The notes under the pieces: model-generated
The model's input: the letters and a program-made list of their open reading frames with translations, nothing else
Databases searched by the model: none
What the model was told of the DNA's origin: nothing
In this document: positions 6,364 through 14,503 of the stretch, piece after piece
Layout of the letters: each line of letters begins with the position of its first letter
How positions within the stretch are numbered: position 1 is the first letter of the stretch
Translations under genes and position numbers: made by a program
Origin: Melioribacter sp.
GTDB taxonomy: Bacteria > Bacteroidota > Ignavibacteria > Ignavibacteriales > Melioribacteraceae
NCBI GenBank assembly: GCA_023250955.1
Contig: JAHEZQ010000017.1
Coordinates: 17,757 to 81,756 of the forward strand
Reading direction: 5' to 3'
DNA: 64,000 bases

Positions 6364-8103
6364 TTAGGCAATTACTCTTTTAGTTTTTTTCATAAAAATA
6401 TTTACTGCTAAAAACACAACGCCAAGCGAAAGCAGAAATAATAAAGCATCAACTGCAATTAAAATGTAATTGCTTTTCTTAACGTAATCTAAAAACAGAA
6501 TTACCAAGGAGGTAATAGTTGTTGCTAGCATAAAGAGAGCAGGGAACAACGCAAAGAAATATTTTTTCCCTTTCAATACCAGCCAGCTTGAAACCGTTAT
6601 TAATGCAAGCGCGGCAAGAAGCTGATTTGCAGTTCCGAAGATCGGCCAAAGAACAGAGAATGCATTTGAGTAAGCGAGTATGAACATGAAAATAACGGTC
6701 AATAAAGAATTGAACCAATAATTCTTTAAGAATGGTTTTGGATTCTTAAAAAGAATTACCCACAACTCTTCGAATAAATATCTGTTCAATCTTACAGCCG
6801 CATCAAGAGTGGTAATTACAAATCCCTCAACAAGTAAAATCCCAAATACAGTACCGAGAGAAATTGGAATTCCTAAACCTTGATGGAATAAATTTCCAGC
6901 CGCAAGAGAAAATCCTAAAATTGGATTTGATTTAACCAACGGATCAGAGGGCCATACGATAGATTTATAATCCACAAAACTCAATCCAACTCCTATTGCA
7001 AGAAGAACACAAATGGCAAGAAGTGATTCCAGCAGCATAGAATTGAAACTTACTTTGCGCGCATCGGTTTCATTTGAAAGTTGTTTGCAAGTCGTTCCTC
7101 CGCCTACAAGCGAATGGAATCCTGATATTGCACCGCATGCAATTGTTATAAACATCATTGGCCAGATCATTCCGAGATTTTGGGCACCTTCAACAAAATT
7201 GAAATTAGGAAGCGAGACAACTGCGCCACCGAATCCAACGAACAACAAAGACACTGCCATTAAAATAATTCCGCCGTAAAGAATTTGTACGTTTATAAAA
7301 TCTCTGGGTTGAAGAATAACCCAAACCGGTGTACCGGAAGCAATTAAAACATAAAATGAAATTATGATCATCCAATGAAACGGTTGAAGTGAAATCGGGA
7401 ACTGAATTCCTAGAAGAACAGAAACAATACAGACTGCGGAAGCGATTAGGTAAGCATATAATGTTTTTATTTCTTTCTTATGAATTAACCAGCCGAGAAA
7501 TGGTGCGCATAAAGTTATAAAGATTACAGAAGTAGAAGCGATGCCGCCGATTCTTCCATAAGTTACTCCATCGGTAGTTACAGTTTTTAAGATCGTATCG
7601 GTTCCATCAACACCAAGTTTTGTTAGCGGCCATAGTGATGTTAAAGAAATTGCAGTTGCACTTAAAAATGATGAGCAAACCAGAAGCAGCATTATAATTG
7701 TAAAAGTGATCATCAAATTAAAACCGGTTTTACCGAGTGTAGTTCTTGCAACTTCTGCAATTGATTTTCCTTTTTCACGCAGGCTGATGAACATCGTTGT
7801 AAAATCATGAACTGCACCGAAGAAGATTCCTCCGACCACTACCCACATCCAAGCGGGGATAAATCCGTAAAGCACAGCCATTGTAGGCCCAATGATAGGA
7901 CCGGCGCCGGCTATTGCAGAAAAATGATGAGCAAACACAACGTAGCGTTTTGTAGGAACATAATCCCGTCCGTCGTTCATTGTAACAGCGGGAGTTGGAT
8001 TGTTTGGATCTTCACCCAGAGTTTTTGCAATAAACTTTGCGTAAAATTTACTTGCTAAGAAAAATAAAACTATCGGAATTGCTAAGAAGAATAAGACGTT
8101 CAT
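6364..8103 (-). CDS. cstA: CstA-family carbon starvation / pyruvate or peptide transporter
   Basis: The 579-residue polytopic protein has the CstA signature order: an N-terminal helix, the early cytoplasmic segment PAVTMNDGRDYVPTKRYVVF, then AIAGAGPIIGPTMAVLYGFIP, and the later GFHSLVGGGTTCKQLSNETDA stretch. About 14-16 membrane helices follow. Family members import pyruvate (E. coli BtsT/CstA) or peptides with protons across the inner membrane. The length is close to the shorter CstA group (E. coli CstA is ~700). It follows the lolD-like gene by 59 bases on the same strand and may be the last gene of that transcript. The ATG at 8103 is preceded by GAGAGGCAGAG, a usable binding site. Confidence 0.88.
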   Translation of the reverse strand: MNVLFFLAIPIVLFFLASKFYAKFIAKTLGEDPNNPTPAVTMNDGRDYVPTKRYVVFAHHFSAIAGAGPIIGPTMAVLYGFIPAWMWVVVGGIFFGAVHDFTTMFISLREKGKSIAEVARTTLGKTGFNLMITFTIIMLLLVCSSFLSATAISLTSLWPLTKLGVDGTDTILKTVTTDGVTYGRIGGIASTSVIFITLCAPFLGWLIHKKEIKTLYAYLIASAVCIVSVLLGIQFPISLQPFHWMIIISFYVLIASGTPVWVILQPRDFINVQILYGGIILMAVSLLFVGFGGAVVSLPNFNFVEGAQNLGMIWPMMFITIACGAISGFHSLVGGGTTCKQLSNETDARKVSFNSMLLESLLAICVLLAIGVGLSFVDYKSIVWPSDPLVKSNPILGFSLAAGNLFHQGLGIPISLGTVFGILLVEGFVITTLDAAVRLNRYLFEELWVILFKNPKPFLKNYWFNSLLTVIFMFILAYSNAFSVLWPIFGTANQLLAALALITVSSWLVLKGKKYFFALFPALFMLATTITSLVILFLDYVKKSNYILIAVDALLFLLSLGVVFLAVNIFMKKTKRVIA

Positions 8104-8162
8104 CTCTGCCTCTCATGTTTCGTAAAAGATTTTAGGTAATATAAAAATATTTACTGTGATTC

Positions 8163-8861
8163 TTAAAAGATTTTAAGCGGGGCAATATGGATAACCCCAT
8201 CCTTCATTTCAAAAACTTTATCACCTAGTCCAACTAACTGCGGATTGTGCGTTACAATTAAAAAAGTAACTTTCAACTCATCTCTTAGATTTACAAAAAG
8301 TTTATGCAAAGCCTCGCTGTTAACGGAATCTAAATTACCGGTTGGTTCATCGGCAAAAATTATATCGGGATTGTTTGCAAGTGCGCGCGCAACCGCAACT
8401 CTCTGCTGTTCGCCACCGCTAAGTTCAGCCGGTTTATGATGAAGGCGGTCACTCATTCCAACAAGCGCAAGCAATTCTCCAGCAAGCTTTACTGCATTTT
8501 GTTTCGGTTCTCCGCTTATCATCAATGGGATCGCAACATTTTCTGAAGCATCAAACTCCGGAAGTAAATGATGGAACTGAAATACAAATCCTATATGCTT
8601 ATTTCTAAACTTGGAAAGTTTATCATCCGAGAGAGAAAAAATATTTGTCCCTTTTATTTTTACTTCACCTTCGTCAGCATTATCCAATCCGCTTAGAATA
8701 TGAAGTAGCGTGCTTTTGCCTGCACCGGAAGCTCCCACGATCACGCTGATCATTTTACTTTCAACTTGTAGAGAAACACCTTTTAATATTTCCAGCTTGT
8801 GTTCGTTCTGCTTGTAAAATGATTTGTGAATGTTCTTCGCTTCAATAATAATTTCGTTCAT
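8163..8861 (-). CDS. lolD: LolD-type lipoprotein-releasing ABC transporter ATPase
   Basis: The 232-residue ATPase carries Walker A GASGAGKS (43-50), the signature LSGGEQQ (147-153), Walker B IIFADEP (167-173) and the H-loop (VTHNPQ). It belongs to the MacB/LolD branch, recognisable by FQFHHLLPEF after the Q-loop, characteristic of LolD. With the two FtsX-type permeases upstream it forms a LolCDE-like complex that lifts lipoproteins out of the inner membrane for transfer to the outer membrane. It is separated from the permease genes by a ~90-base repeat, which is unusual for an operon that is normally tightly packed. Confidence 0.9.
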   Translation of the reverse strand: MNEIIIEAKNIHKSFYKQNEHKLEILKGVSLQVESKMISVIVGASGAGKSTLLHILSGLDNADEGEVKIKGTNIFSLSDDKLSKFRNKHIGFVFQFHHLLPEFDASENVAIPLMISGEPKQNAVKLAGELLALVGMSDRLHHKPAELSGGEQQRVAVARALANNPDIIFADEPTGNLDSVNSEALHKLFVNLRDELKVTFLIVTHNPQLVGLGDKVFEMKDGVIHIAPLKIF

Positions 8862-8884
8862 AATATATTTTCCGGATAGTATTA

Positions 8885-8972
8885 AAAACCTCTGCGTACT
8901 TTGCGTATTCTCAGCGTCCTCTGCGGTTAAAAAGATTTAACGCAGAGTGCGCAGAGGAGACGCAGAGAAAAT
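8885..8972. repeat. Inverted dispersed repeat (CTCTGCG family) between lolD and its permease gene
   Basis: The left arm (CCTCTGCGTACTTTGCGTAT then CGTCCTCTGCGG) is mirrored by the right arm (CGCAGAGTGCGCAGAGGAGA then CGCAGAG). The element folds into a long imperfect hairpin in the transcript. It starts about 24 bases from the lolD start and ends at the stop region of the upstream permease gene. Confidence 0.7.
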
Positions 8973-8973
8973 C

Positions 8974-10200
8974 TCATTCATATTTTATTGAATCAATAAT
9001 TTTTGTATTAGCTGCCCTTTTAGCCGGATAGATTGCTGCGATAAATGCCATCAGCAAAGCCATCAAACCGATTGCGAAAATATCGCTTAGTCTTATCTCA
9101 ACCGGCATTGCATTGATAATATACTTTGCCGAATCGAGGGGATAAAAATTATACTTGATCTGTAAGTAACAGACTACAACACCAAGTATTAAACCGATAA
9201 CTGTACCGATAACACCTACAAGTAGTCCTTCGAACATAAATATTTTTCTAATAGATTTTTGATTGATTCCAAACGAGCGCAGAACGCCAATGTCTTTCTT
9301 CTTTTCAATTACTGTCATCGTAAGAGAAGCAAAAATGTTAAAGACGGCAACTGCAATTATCAAACAGAGAAGAATGTACGCGCCCCATCTTTCAATCATC
9401 ATTACATTGTAAAGTTCTTTGTGCAGATCGTACCACGTGTTGATCGAGAATAATTTTGTATCAATTCTGTTTTGGAGCTTGCTTTTAATTTTATCTGCGT
9501 TGTGGAAATCGTTGAGTCGTATTTCGTAGCCGGTGATTTGATCTTTCAAACCGAAAAGTTTTTGCGCGCCGGCAACTGAAGTAAAGACAGAAGAGCCATC
9601 ATAATCTTTGTTGTTAGATTCGAATATGCCGGAGACCACAAATCTTCTTGTCTGCGGAATTGAAAGTGTAGCGATCGTTCTTTCTATATTATAAGCTGAT
9701 GTAACTGTAATTGTATCGCCAACACGCGAAGAAAGGCGGAGCGCTAGCGGTAAACCTAAAATAATTTTCTCAAATTGGTTATCATTAAGATCGAAAGAGC
9801 CGCTGATAATTTTTGATGCAACTCCCCATGATTTATCTTTCTCATCAACTTGAATCCCTTTGAGATTTACAATCTCATAATTTTTTCTGTTCAGCAGTAT
9901 GGCTTTACCATCAACAAAAGGGGAATAGCTAGTTATTTCTTTTGTTTGATGTAAAATTCCTTCAACAGAACTGATCTTTGCGAAACCTTTTTCTTCTATC
10001 ACGGAAATTCTAATATGCGGATCGAAGCTTACCATTATAGAAGTAACTACAGAACCGAATCCGTTGAAGACTGAAAGAACAATCACTAGTGCGGCAACGC
10101 CAATTGTAATTCCGATTGTAGAGAGAAGCGAAATGATAGTAATGAAATTCATCTTCCTTTTCGCTTTCAAATATCTTTTGGCAATAAAAAATTCTATCAT
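8974..10200 (-). CDS. LolC/LolE-type FtsX-domain permease, second copy
   Basis: The protein begins MIEFFIAKRYLKAKRK from the ATG at 10200 (408 residues); a TTG nine bases earlier would overlap the upstream gene further and has no better binding site. Layout is that of LolC/E: a cytoplasmic N-terminal helix, a membrane helix at ~20-45 (IGVAALVIVLSVFNGFG), a periplasmic domain of ~230 residues, then three helices that form the FtsX domain (C-terminal ~130 residues, with KKDIGVLRSFGINQKSI as the coupling helix). It works with the sister permease, whose stop lies directly upstream, and with the LolD ATPase downstream. Confidence 0.88.
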   Translation of the reverse strand: MIEFFIAKRYLKAKRKMNFITIISLLSTIGITIGVAALVIVLSVFNGFGSVVTSIMVSFDPHIRISVIEEKGFAKISSVEGILHQTKEITSYSPFVDGKAILLNRKNYEIVNLKGIQVDEKDKSWGVASKIISGSFDLNDNQFEKIILGLPLALRLSSRVGDTITVTSAYNIERTIATLSIPQTRRFVVSGIFESNNKDYDGSSVFTSVAGAQKLFGLKDQITGYEIRLNDFHNADKIKSKLQNRIDTKLFSINTWYDLHKELYNVMMIERWGAYILLCLIIAVAVFNIFASLTMTVIEKKKDIGVLRSFGINQKSIRKIFMFEGLLVGVIGTVIGLILGVVVCYLQIKYNFYPLDSAKYIINAMPVEIRLSDIFAIGLMALLMAFIAAIYPAKRAANTKIIDSIKYE

Positions 10201-10201
10201 A

Positions 10202-11425
10202 CTATTCAAACCTAATTGCTGATATCGGTTTTATTCTTGATGCAATAAATGCCGGTAGTAAAGAAGCCGCTAAAGATATAATTACTGTAACAGCTGTAAC
10301 AAGTAAATAATTATTTAGCTCGATGGAGATTGGTACTTTGGTAATAAAATAAACTTTACCGGGCAGAGAAATAATATCGTAATTCTGTTGCAGAATGCTT
10401 AGGACAAATGCTAATACAATTCCAACTATAACTCCAACTGTTGTAAGAAATGCCGAGTGATATAAAAATGTTTTGATGATCAATTTTCTATTGGCGCCGA
10501 GCGAGCGCAAAATTCCGATTGCATTTGTCCGCTCAAGTACGATCATCAACAAAGTGCCGACTATGTTAAATACGGCAACAAAAATTATAAGTCCTAAAAT
10601 TACCGGAATTGGTTTCTTCTGCAATTCTATCCAAGTAAAAATATTTTGGTGTAGCTGAAAGACAGTACGAACGTAATAAGGATAACCCAGAGAATCTTGA
10701 AGACGATCCGCAACTAAATTTACATTTGTTAAATCCTTCAATTTTATGTTGTAACCGGAGATTTGATCGCCCATCCCGAAAATATTTTGTGCAACTTTAA
10801 TATTTACAAAAGCATTCAAGTCATCGTATTCGGTCATACCGCTTTCGTAAATCCCGGAAACGGTAAATTGTTCAATTCCGGGTGGATTATCTACCGTTGG
10901 GATTTGATCTTTCCTTAAACAGAAAATCGTTACAACATCACCTGCCTTAACAAAAAGTTTTTCTGCGAGAGTTTTACCAAGTATTATTTTTTGTAATTTA
11001 TTTTCGGATTGTGATAGATCAAAATTGCCGCTCTGCAAAAAATTATTTAATTCGGAATTACTAGTTTGTACACCAAGTAGTGTAATTCCTTCTGTGATCT
11101 TTTTTGATTTAATGATTGCAAGCTTTGAAGTGAACGGTTCGATTTTAACGATATCTTGATTAAACTTTTCAAAAATCTGCGGTGCAGTTTCAGAGAACGG
11201 TGGAAGGTTTCTATTACCGAAAGAAACAATTTTAATATGTGAATTGAATTTGATAATTTTATCAGTAACAACCTTATCAAAACCATCTAAAATTGTTAAA
11301 GCAATAATTACAACCGCGACACCAAGTGAAATGCCAATAATTGTTATACAGGAAATAACCGAGAGAAAGCGGGAATCTTTCTTTGATCTCAAATATCTTT
11401 TAGTAAAAAAGAAAGGTAACGACAT
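10202..11425 (-). CDS. LolC/LolE-type FtsX-domain permease, first copy
   Basis: The 407-residue protein starts MSLPFFFTKRYLRSKK and shares the plan of the next gene: one N-terminal helix (IGISLGVAVVIIALTIL), a large periplasmic domain, and a three-helix FtsX domain with ERTNAIGILRSLGANRK as coupling segment. The two permeases are clearly paralogous yet distinct, as LolC and LolE are; which is which cannot be decided from sequence alone. Its stop codon lies about one base from the ATG of the sister gene, so translation is probably coupled. It is the first gene of the minus-strand lol transcript; no terminator separates it from the tRNA region to the right. Confidence 0.88.
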   Translation of the reverse strand: MSLPFFFTKRYLRSKKDSRFLSVISCITIIGISLGVAVVIIALTILDGFDKVVTDKIIKFNSHIKIVSFGNRNLPPFSETAPQIFEKFNQDIVKIEPFTSKLAIIKSKKITEGITLLGVQTSNSELNNFLQSGNFDLSQSENKLQKIILGKTLAEKLFVKAGDVVTIFCLRKDQIPTVDNPPGIEQFTVSGIYESGMTEYDDLNAFVNIKVAQNIFGMGDQISGYNIKLKDLTNVNLVADRLQDSLGYPYYVRTVFQLHQNIFTWIELQKKPIPVILGLIIFVAVFNIVGTLLMIVLERTNAIGILRSLGANRKLIIKTFLYHSAFLTTVGVIVGIVLAFVLSILQQNYDIISLPGKVYFITKVPISIELNNYLLVTAVTVIISLAASLLPAFIASRIKPISAIRFE

Positions 11426-11641
11426 TTTTCACATTGTTTTTTGTAAAGATATAAATAATAAGAGAGAAGGGAAATGAATCATCTTAAATTGACATTTCTA
11501 AACTAAAACTATATTTTTGAAGCCCTAAAATGAAAAATTGATTCATATTTATTTAGCAAGGTTTGAGCTTCCCGATTATTGAGAATATTGAATTAGAAGC
11601 AAATTTTACGTTTTTTGAATACTTGATAAGCAGAATGAAAT

Positions 11642-11716
11642 CGGGGCGTAGCTCAGCCCGGCTAGAGCGCTTGGTTTGGGACCAAGAAGTCGCAGGTTCG
11701 AATCCTGTCGCCCCGA
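11642..11716 (+). tRNA. tRNA-Pro (TGG)
   Basis: The acceptor stem CGGGGCG/CGCCCCG is perfect, with A as discriminator. The anticodon stem CTTGG/CCAAG encloses TTTGGGA with anticodon TGG, and the T arm has GGTTCGAATCC. CCA is not encoded. Confidence 0.96.
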
Positions 11717-11774
11717 CAATCTGAAGAGTGAATGTGTGTTAATAGAATTATTAGCACGTTCTTTTTTTATTAAT

Positions 11775-11848
11775 GTGCCCATAGCTCAATTGGATAGAGC
11801 AACAGCCTTCTAAGCTGTAGGTTAGTGGTTCGAGTCCACTTGGGCATA
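11775..11848 (+). tRNA. tRNA-Arg (TCT)
   Basis: Acceptor GTGCCCA pairs with TGGGCAT (one G-T pair at the end). The anticodon stem ACAGC/GCTGT encloses CTTCTAA with anticodon TCT, and the T arm has GTGGTTCGAGTCCAC. It lies 58 bases after the proline tRNA, probably in one transcript. Confidence 0.95.
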
Positions 11849-11881
11849 CTCAAGCTTGTTATTTGGAATTTTGAAATTTAT

Positions 11882-11956
11882 GGTGAGCATAGCTCAGTTG
11901 GTTAGAGCATCTGGTTGTGGCCCAGAAGGTCGTGGGTTCGATCCCCATTGCTCACC
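11882..11956 (+). tRNA. tRNA-His (GTG)
   Basis: The acceptor GTGAGCA/TGCTCAC is preceded by an extra G and faces C73, the identity pair of histidine tRNAs. The loop TTGTGGC has anticodon GTG between CTGG and CCAG. The three bases after C73 read CCA, so the tail may be encoded. Confidence 0.96.
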
Positions 11957-11979
11957 CCAAAAGTTTGTGACTAAACATT

Positions 11980-12051
11980 GGCCCCATCGTCTAATGGTTA
12001 GGACCTCGCCCTTTCACGGCGGTAATAGGGGTTCGAATCCCCTTGGGGTCA
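11980..12051 (+). tRNA. tRNA-Glu (TTC)
   Basis: Acceptor GGCCCCA pairs with TGGGGTC with one G-T pair. The anticodon loop CTTTCAC carries TTC, and the T arm is AGGGGTTCGAATCCCCT. It is the last of the four-tRNA cluster. Confidence 0.96.
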
Positions 12052-12161
12052 CAAATTTTTATTTCATTTCTATCACTTCATTTATTTATCAATCAGAATT
12101 TAAAATAATCTTGGAATGATTTTTATCATTTTGTAATTTCATTCCAAAATTAGTACGAGTT

Positions 12162-12965
12162 ATGCCAGAATATATTTTCCGAAATAGAATATCCGATCAT
12201 GACGAATATAAAACGGATACAAAACTTTATAAAAAGAAATCCCTTCCCTCACTTTACTTTTTTACAAATATGCTTCGCATACTTCTGTACTCGAACCGAC
12301 AAGCTAAAAAGGGAATCTATAATGATGAAAATTGGTATGATTCATCACTTGATACTTTAAAAAGTTTAGAGCGGACAGGCATTGAATTCCATTTTTCCGG
12401 GATGGATAATATTAGAAGAGCAAACGGTCCGGTAGTTTTTGTCGGGAACCATATGACGACTCTTGAAACCGTAATTTTCCCATCCATCATTCGTCCTATC
12501 AAACCTGTTGTTTATGTAATTAAAGAAGAACTTAGCAAGTATCCTTTGTTTGGTCCTATCGCACTTGCAAGAGATCCAATTTTAGTTGGAAGAGAAAATC
12601 CTCGCGAAGATTTAAGGATTGTACTTGAAGAAGGAAGTAAAAGACTTAGTGCTGGTAAATCAGTAATTATATTTCCTCAACGGACAAGATCAGCAGGTCT
12701 GGACCCTGCATTATTTAATTCACTAGGGAATAAATTAGCAAAGAGAAATAATGTACCGGTTATTCCAATAGCACTTATTACTGATGCTTGGGGAAATGGA
12801 AAACATATTAAAGAAGCCGGTAAGATTGATCCTTCAAAAAAAGTATATATTGCATTTGGCCCCCCAATTAAAATTATTGGGAATGGCGCAGAAGAACATA
12901 ATCAAGTAATTGAATTTATTGCAAATAAATTTAGAGAATGGGGCAAACCGGAATTAGTAAAGTAA
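12162..12965 (+). CDS. PlsC-like lysophospholipid acyltransferase with variant catalytic motif
   Basis: The 267-residue protein has the glycerolipid acyltransferase fold in order: block I VGNHMTTLE (94-102), a central PLFGPIALARDPILVGR segment, and block III FPQRTRS (171-177) followed by VPVIPIALITDAWGNGK. Family members acylate lysophosphatidic acid at the inner membrane. Two catalytic blocks are unusual: the canonical HX4D reads HX4E (His97, Glu102), and FPEGTRS reads FPQRTRS, replacing the conserved Glu-Gly. A branch acting on another acceptor, for example in lipid A- or ornithine-lipid-type chemistry, is possible. It stands alone after the tRNA cluster. Confidence 0.75.
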   Translation: MPEYIFRNRISDHDEYKTDTKLYKKKSLPSLYFFTNMLRILLYSNRQAKKGIYNDENWYDSSLDTLKSLERTGIEFHFSGMDNIRRANGPVVFVGNHMTTLETVIFPSIIRPIKPVVYVIKEELSKYPLFGPIALARDPILVGRENPREDLRIVLEEGSKRLSAGKSVIIFPQRTRSAGLDPALFNSLGNKLAKRNNVPVIPIALITDAWGNGKHIKEAGKIDPSKKVYIAFGPPIKIIGNGAEEHNQVIEFIANKFREWGKPELVK

Positions 12966-13007
12966 TTTCTTCATTCTCTTCAACATTTAAGTTAATCCAT
13001 TCATTAT

Positions 13008-13063
13008 TTAACAATTCCTTAACACTACCATAATACTGAGTTAATACTAATTATTAATATTTG
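13008..13063 (+). promoter_or_regulatory. Pho-box-like direct repeats, copy 1
   Basis: Four hexamers are spaced exactly 11 bases apart: TTAACA (13008), TTAACA (13019), ATAATA (13030) and TTAATA (13041). A TTTG at 13060 follows the last by 14 bases. Copy 2 upstream of the porin gene has the same four positions and the same distance to a TTTG. Direct TTAACA-type repeats on one DNA turn are the known binding pattern of PhoB/PhoP response regulators. Here they precede a small membrane protein gene at the head of the phosphate cluster. Confidence 0.7.
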
Positions 13064-13086
13064 CCGAACAAAAAAACGAGGTAATT

Positions 13087-13278
13087 ATGTTTGGCTTATG
13101 GTTTTCAGTAATTGGATTAATATTCGGGGTTCTTTGTTCATTTGCAGCAAAGGATAAAAATAGAGCTCAGAAAGAATGGTTTATTCTAGGATTTATTTTT
13201 TCAATTCTAAGTTTACTTTTATTGCTCTTATTGCCTGAGAATAAAAACGAATCATTTACTTCTGCTATTCTTGAATAA
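13087..13278 (+). CDS. Small two-helix membrane protein, putative phosphate-starvation gene
   Basis: The 63-residue protein has two hydrophobic helices (residues 2-20 and 32-49) joined by AAKDKNRAQKEWFIL, with a short polar tail NKNESFTSAILE. The ATG follows CGAGGTAATT, a good ribosome binding site. I recognise no family; the first helix and the Lys-rich hinge with a Trp resemble small superinfection/hydrophobic-peptide membrane proteins but nothing diagnostic. It has its own copy of the TTAACA repeats found again before the porin and pst genes, so it probably belongs to the same regulon. Confidence 0.65.
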   Translation: MFGLWFSVIGLIFGVLCSFAAKDKNRAQKEWFILGFIFSILSLLLLLLLPENKNESFTSAILE

Positions 13279-13333
13279 ATCTATAGCGGTCTTATCAATT
13301 CCTGCGTTTAATCTCTCCTTTTTCATTTTAAAC

Positions 13334-13389
13334 TTAACAATTCCTTAACATTGCCATAACATTGAGTTAATATTCAAAATATAAGTTTG
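13334..13389 (+). promoter_or_regulatory. Pho-box-like direct repeats with TAnnTTTG promoter box, copy 2
   Basis: Hexamers TTAACA (13334), TTAACA (13345), ATAACA (13356) and TTAATA (13367) are spaced 11 bases apart, followed by TAAGTTTG at 13382-13389. That fits the TAnnTTTG -7 box of Bacteroidetes-type promoters. The layout suggests a response regulator bound in place of the -33 element. The porin gene starts 34 bases downstream, leading the pst genes. Confidence 0.75.
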
Positions 13390-13422
13390 ATCATCACAAA
13401 AAAATACAAAAGGAATCTTAGT

Positions 13423-14481
13423 ATGAAAAAAATCTACACCATTTCAGTAATATTGATATTATTTGCCGCAGTTAATTTTGCACAAGAACTAAAAGACAAA
13501 GTAAAATTCAGCGGATTGATATACAGTGATTTTTTCTACAACATAGATAATGCAGACGCTACCAAAAAAGATATTAATGGTTTCCAGATAAGAAGAATTT
13601 ATTTCACTACAGATTTTGCCGTAGCAGAAAAATTTGACGCACGTTTCCGCTTGGAATCAGATCAAAGTGCAAACTCCAATACTCCGGGTGGTAAACTTGG
13701 TGTTATGGTAAAGGATGCATACTTAAAATGGAAAGGTCTCTTTAGTGGTTCTGATATGTTTGTCGGTATTTCTCCTACTCCTGCTTTCGATGTTTCAGAA
13801 TCTGCCTGGGGATATAGATCGTTAGAAAAAACCATTATGGATCTTGATGGTATTGTTCCTTCCAGAGATTTTGGTGTGGACTTAAAAGGAAAGTTAGCCG
13901 GAGATGGCATTGTTAATTACTGGATAAAATTTGCTAATAATAGCAGCAATGGTCCAGAATCGGATAAATACAAAAGATATTATGCAATGCTTCACTTTAA
14001 ATTTGCCGATGGATTTCAAGCAACTGTTTATGGTGATTACGCTTCGAAGGGAGATAAACTTGATAATTTTGATCAGCAATATAAATCCAATAATCAATTT
14101 ATAGGATCGGCATTCCTAGGATACAAACAGAAAGAAGATTTTTCAATTGGTGCCGAAGTCTTTATAAGATCCATCCAAAATAATTTTGCAAAATCGGCAG
14201 CATCTGCTCTTCAGAATCAAAATAGTTTTGGTATCTCGCTATGGGGATGGGCATCTCTGTCTGATGATTTCAAATTAGTCGGTAGATTCGATAATTATGA
14301 TCCGAACTCTGATCTCGATAGTGACGGCAACTCATTCTTCCTTGCCGGTCTAGATTACCGTCCGGCAAAAAATGTAAGTGTAATACCAAACTTTGAATAC
14401 GTAAGCTATCAAGCAAAAGACGCTCAAGGAAATTCTAAATCAGATTTAGTTGCAAGAATAACATTTGCATATTCATTTTAA
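13423..14481 (+). CDS. Phosphate-selective porin (OprO/OprP-type)
   Basis: I use the ATG at 13423, preceded by AAAGGAA; the in-frame TTG 36 bases earlier falls inside the promoter box. The 352-residue protein has a signal peptide ending NFAQE. The opening strands VKFSGLIYSDFFYN, GFQIRRIYFTTDF and FDARFRLESDQS are the pattern of OprP/porin P proteins, and the C-terminus ends DLVARITFAYSF with the terminal phenylalanine of outer-membrane barrels. It would form an anion or polyphosphate channel in the outer membrane. The Pho-box-like promoter and the following pstS support phosphate uptake as its role. pstS begins 22 bases after its stop. Confidence 0.82.
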   Translation: MKKIYTISVILILFAAVNFAQELKDKVKFSGLIYSDFFYNIDNADATKKDINGFQIRRIYFTTDFAVAEKFDARFRLESDQSANSNTPGGKLGVMVKDAYLKWKGLFSGSDMFVGISPTPAFDVSESAWGYRSLEKTIMDLDGIVPSRDFGVDLKGKLAGDGIVNYWIKFANNSSNGPESDKYKRYYAMLHFKFADGFQATVYGDYASKGDKLDNFDQQYKSNNQFIGSAFLGYKQKEDFSIGAEVFIRSIQNNFAKSAASALQNQNSFGISLWGWASLSDDFKLVGRFDNYDPNSDLDSDGNSFFLAGLDYRPAKNVSVIPNFEYVSYQAKDAQGNSKSDLVARITFAYSF

Positions 14482-14503
14482 TTTTTTAATAAAGGAGAAA
14501 ACA

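Noticed and set aside
11856..12119. 87-residue frame across the tRNA cluster
   Set aside because: It is read through the His and Glu tRNA genes, which have complete cloverleaf features.
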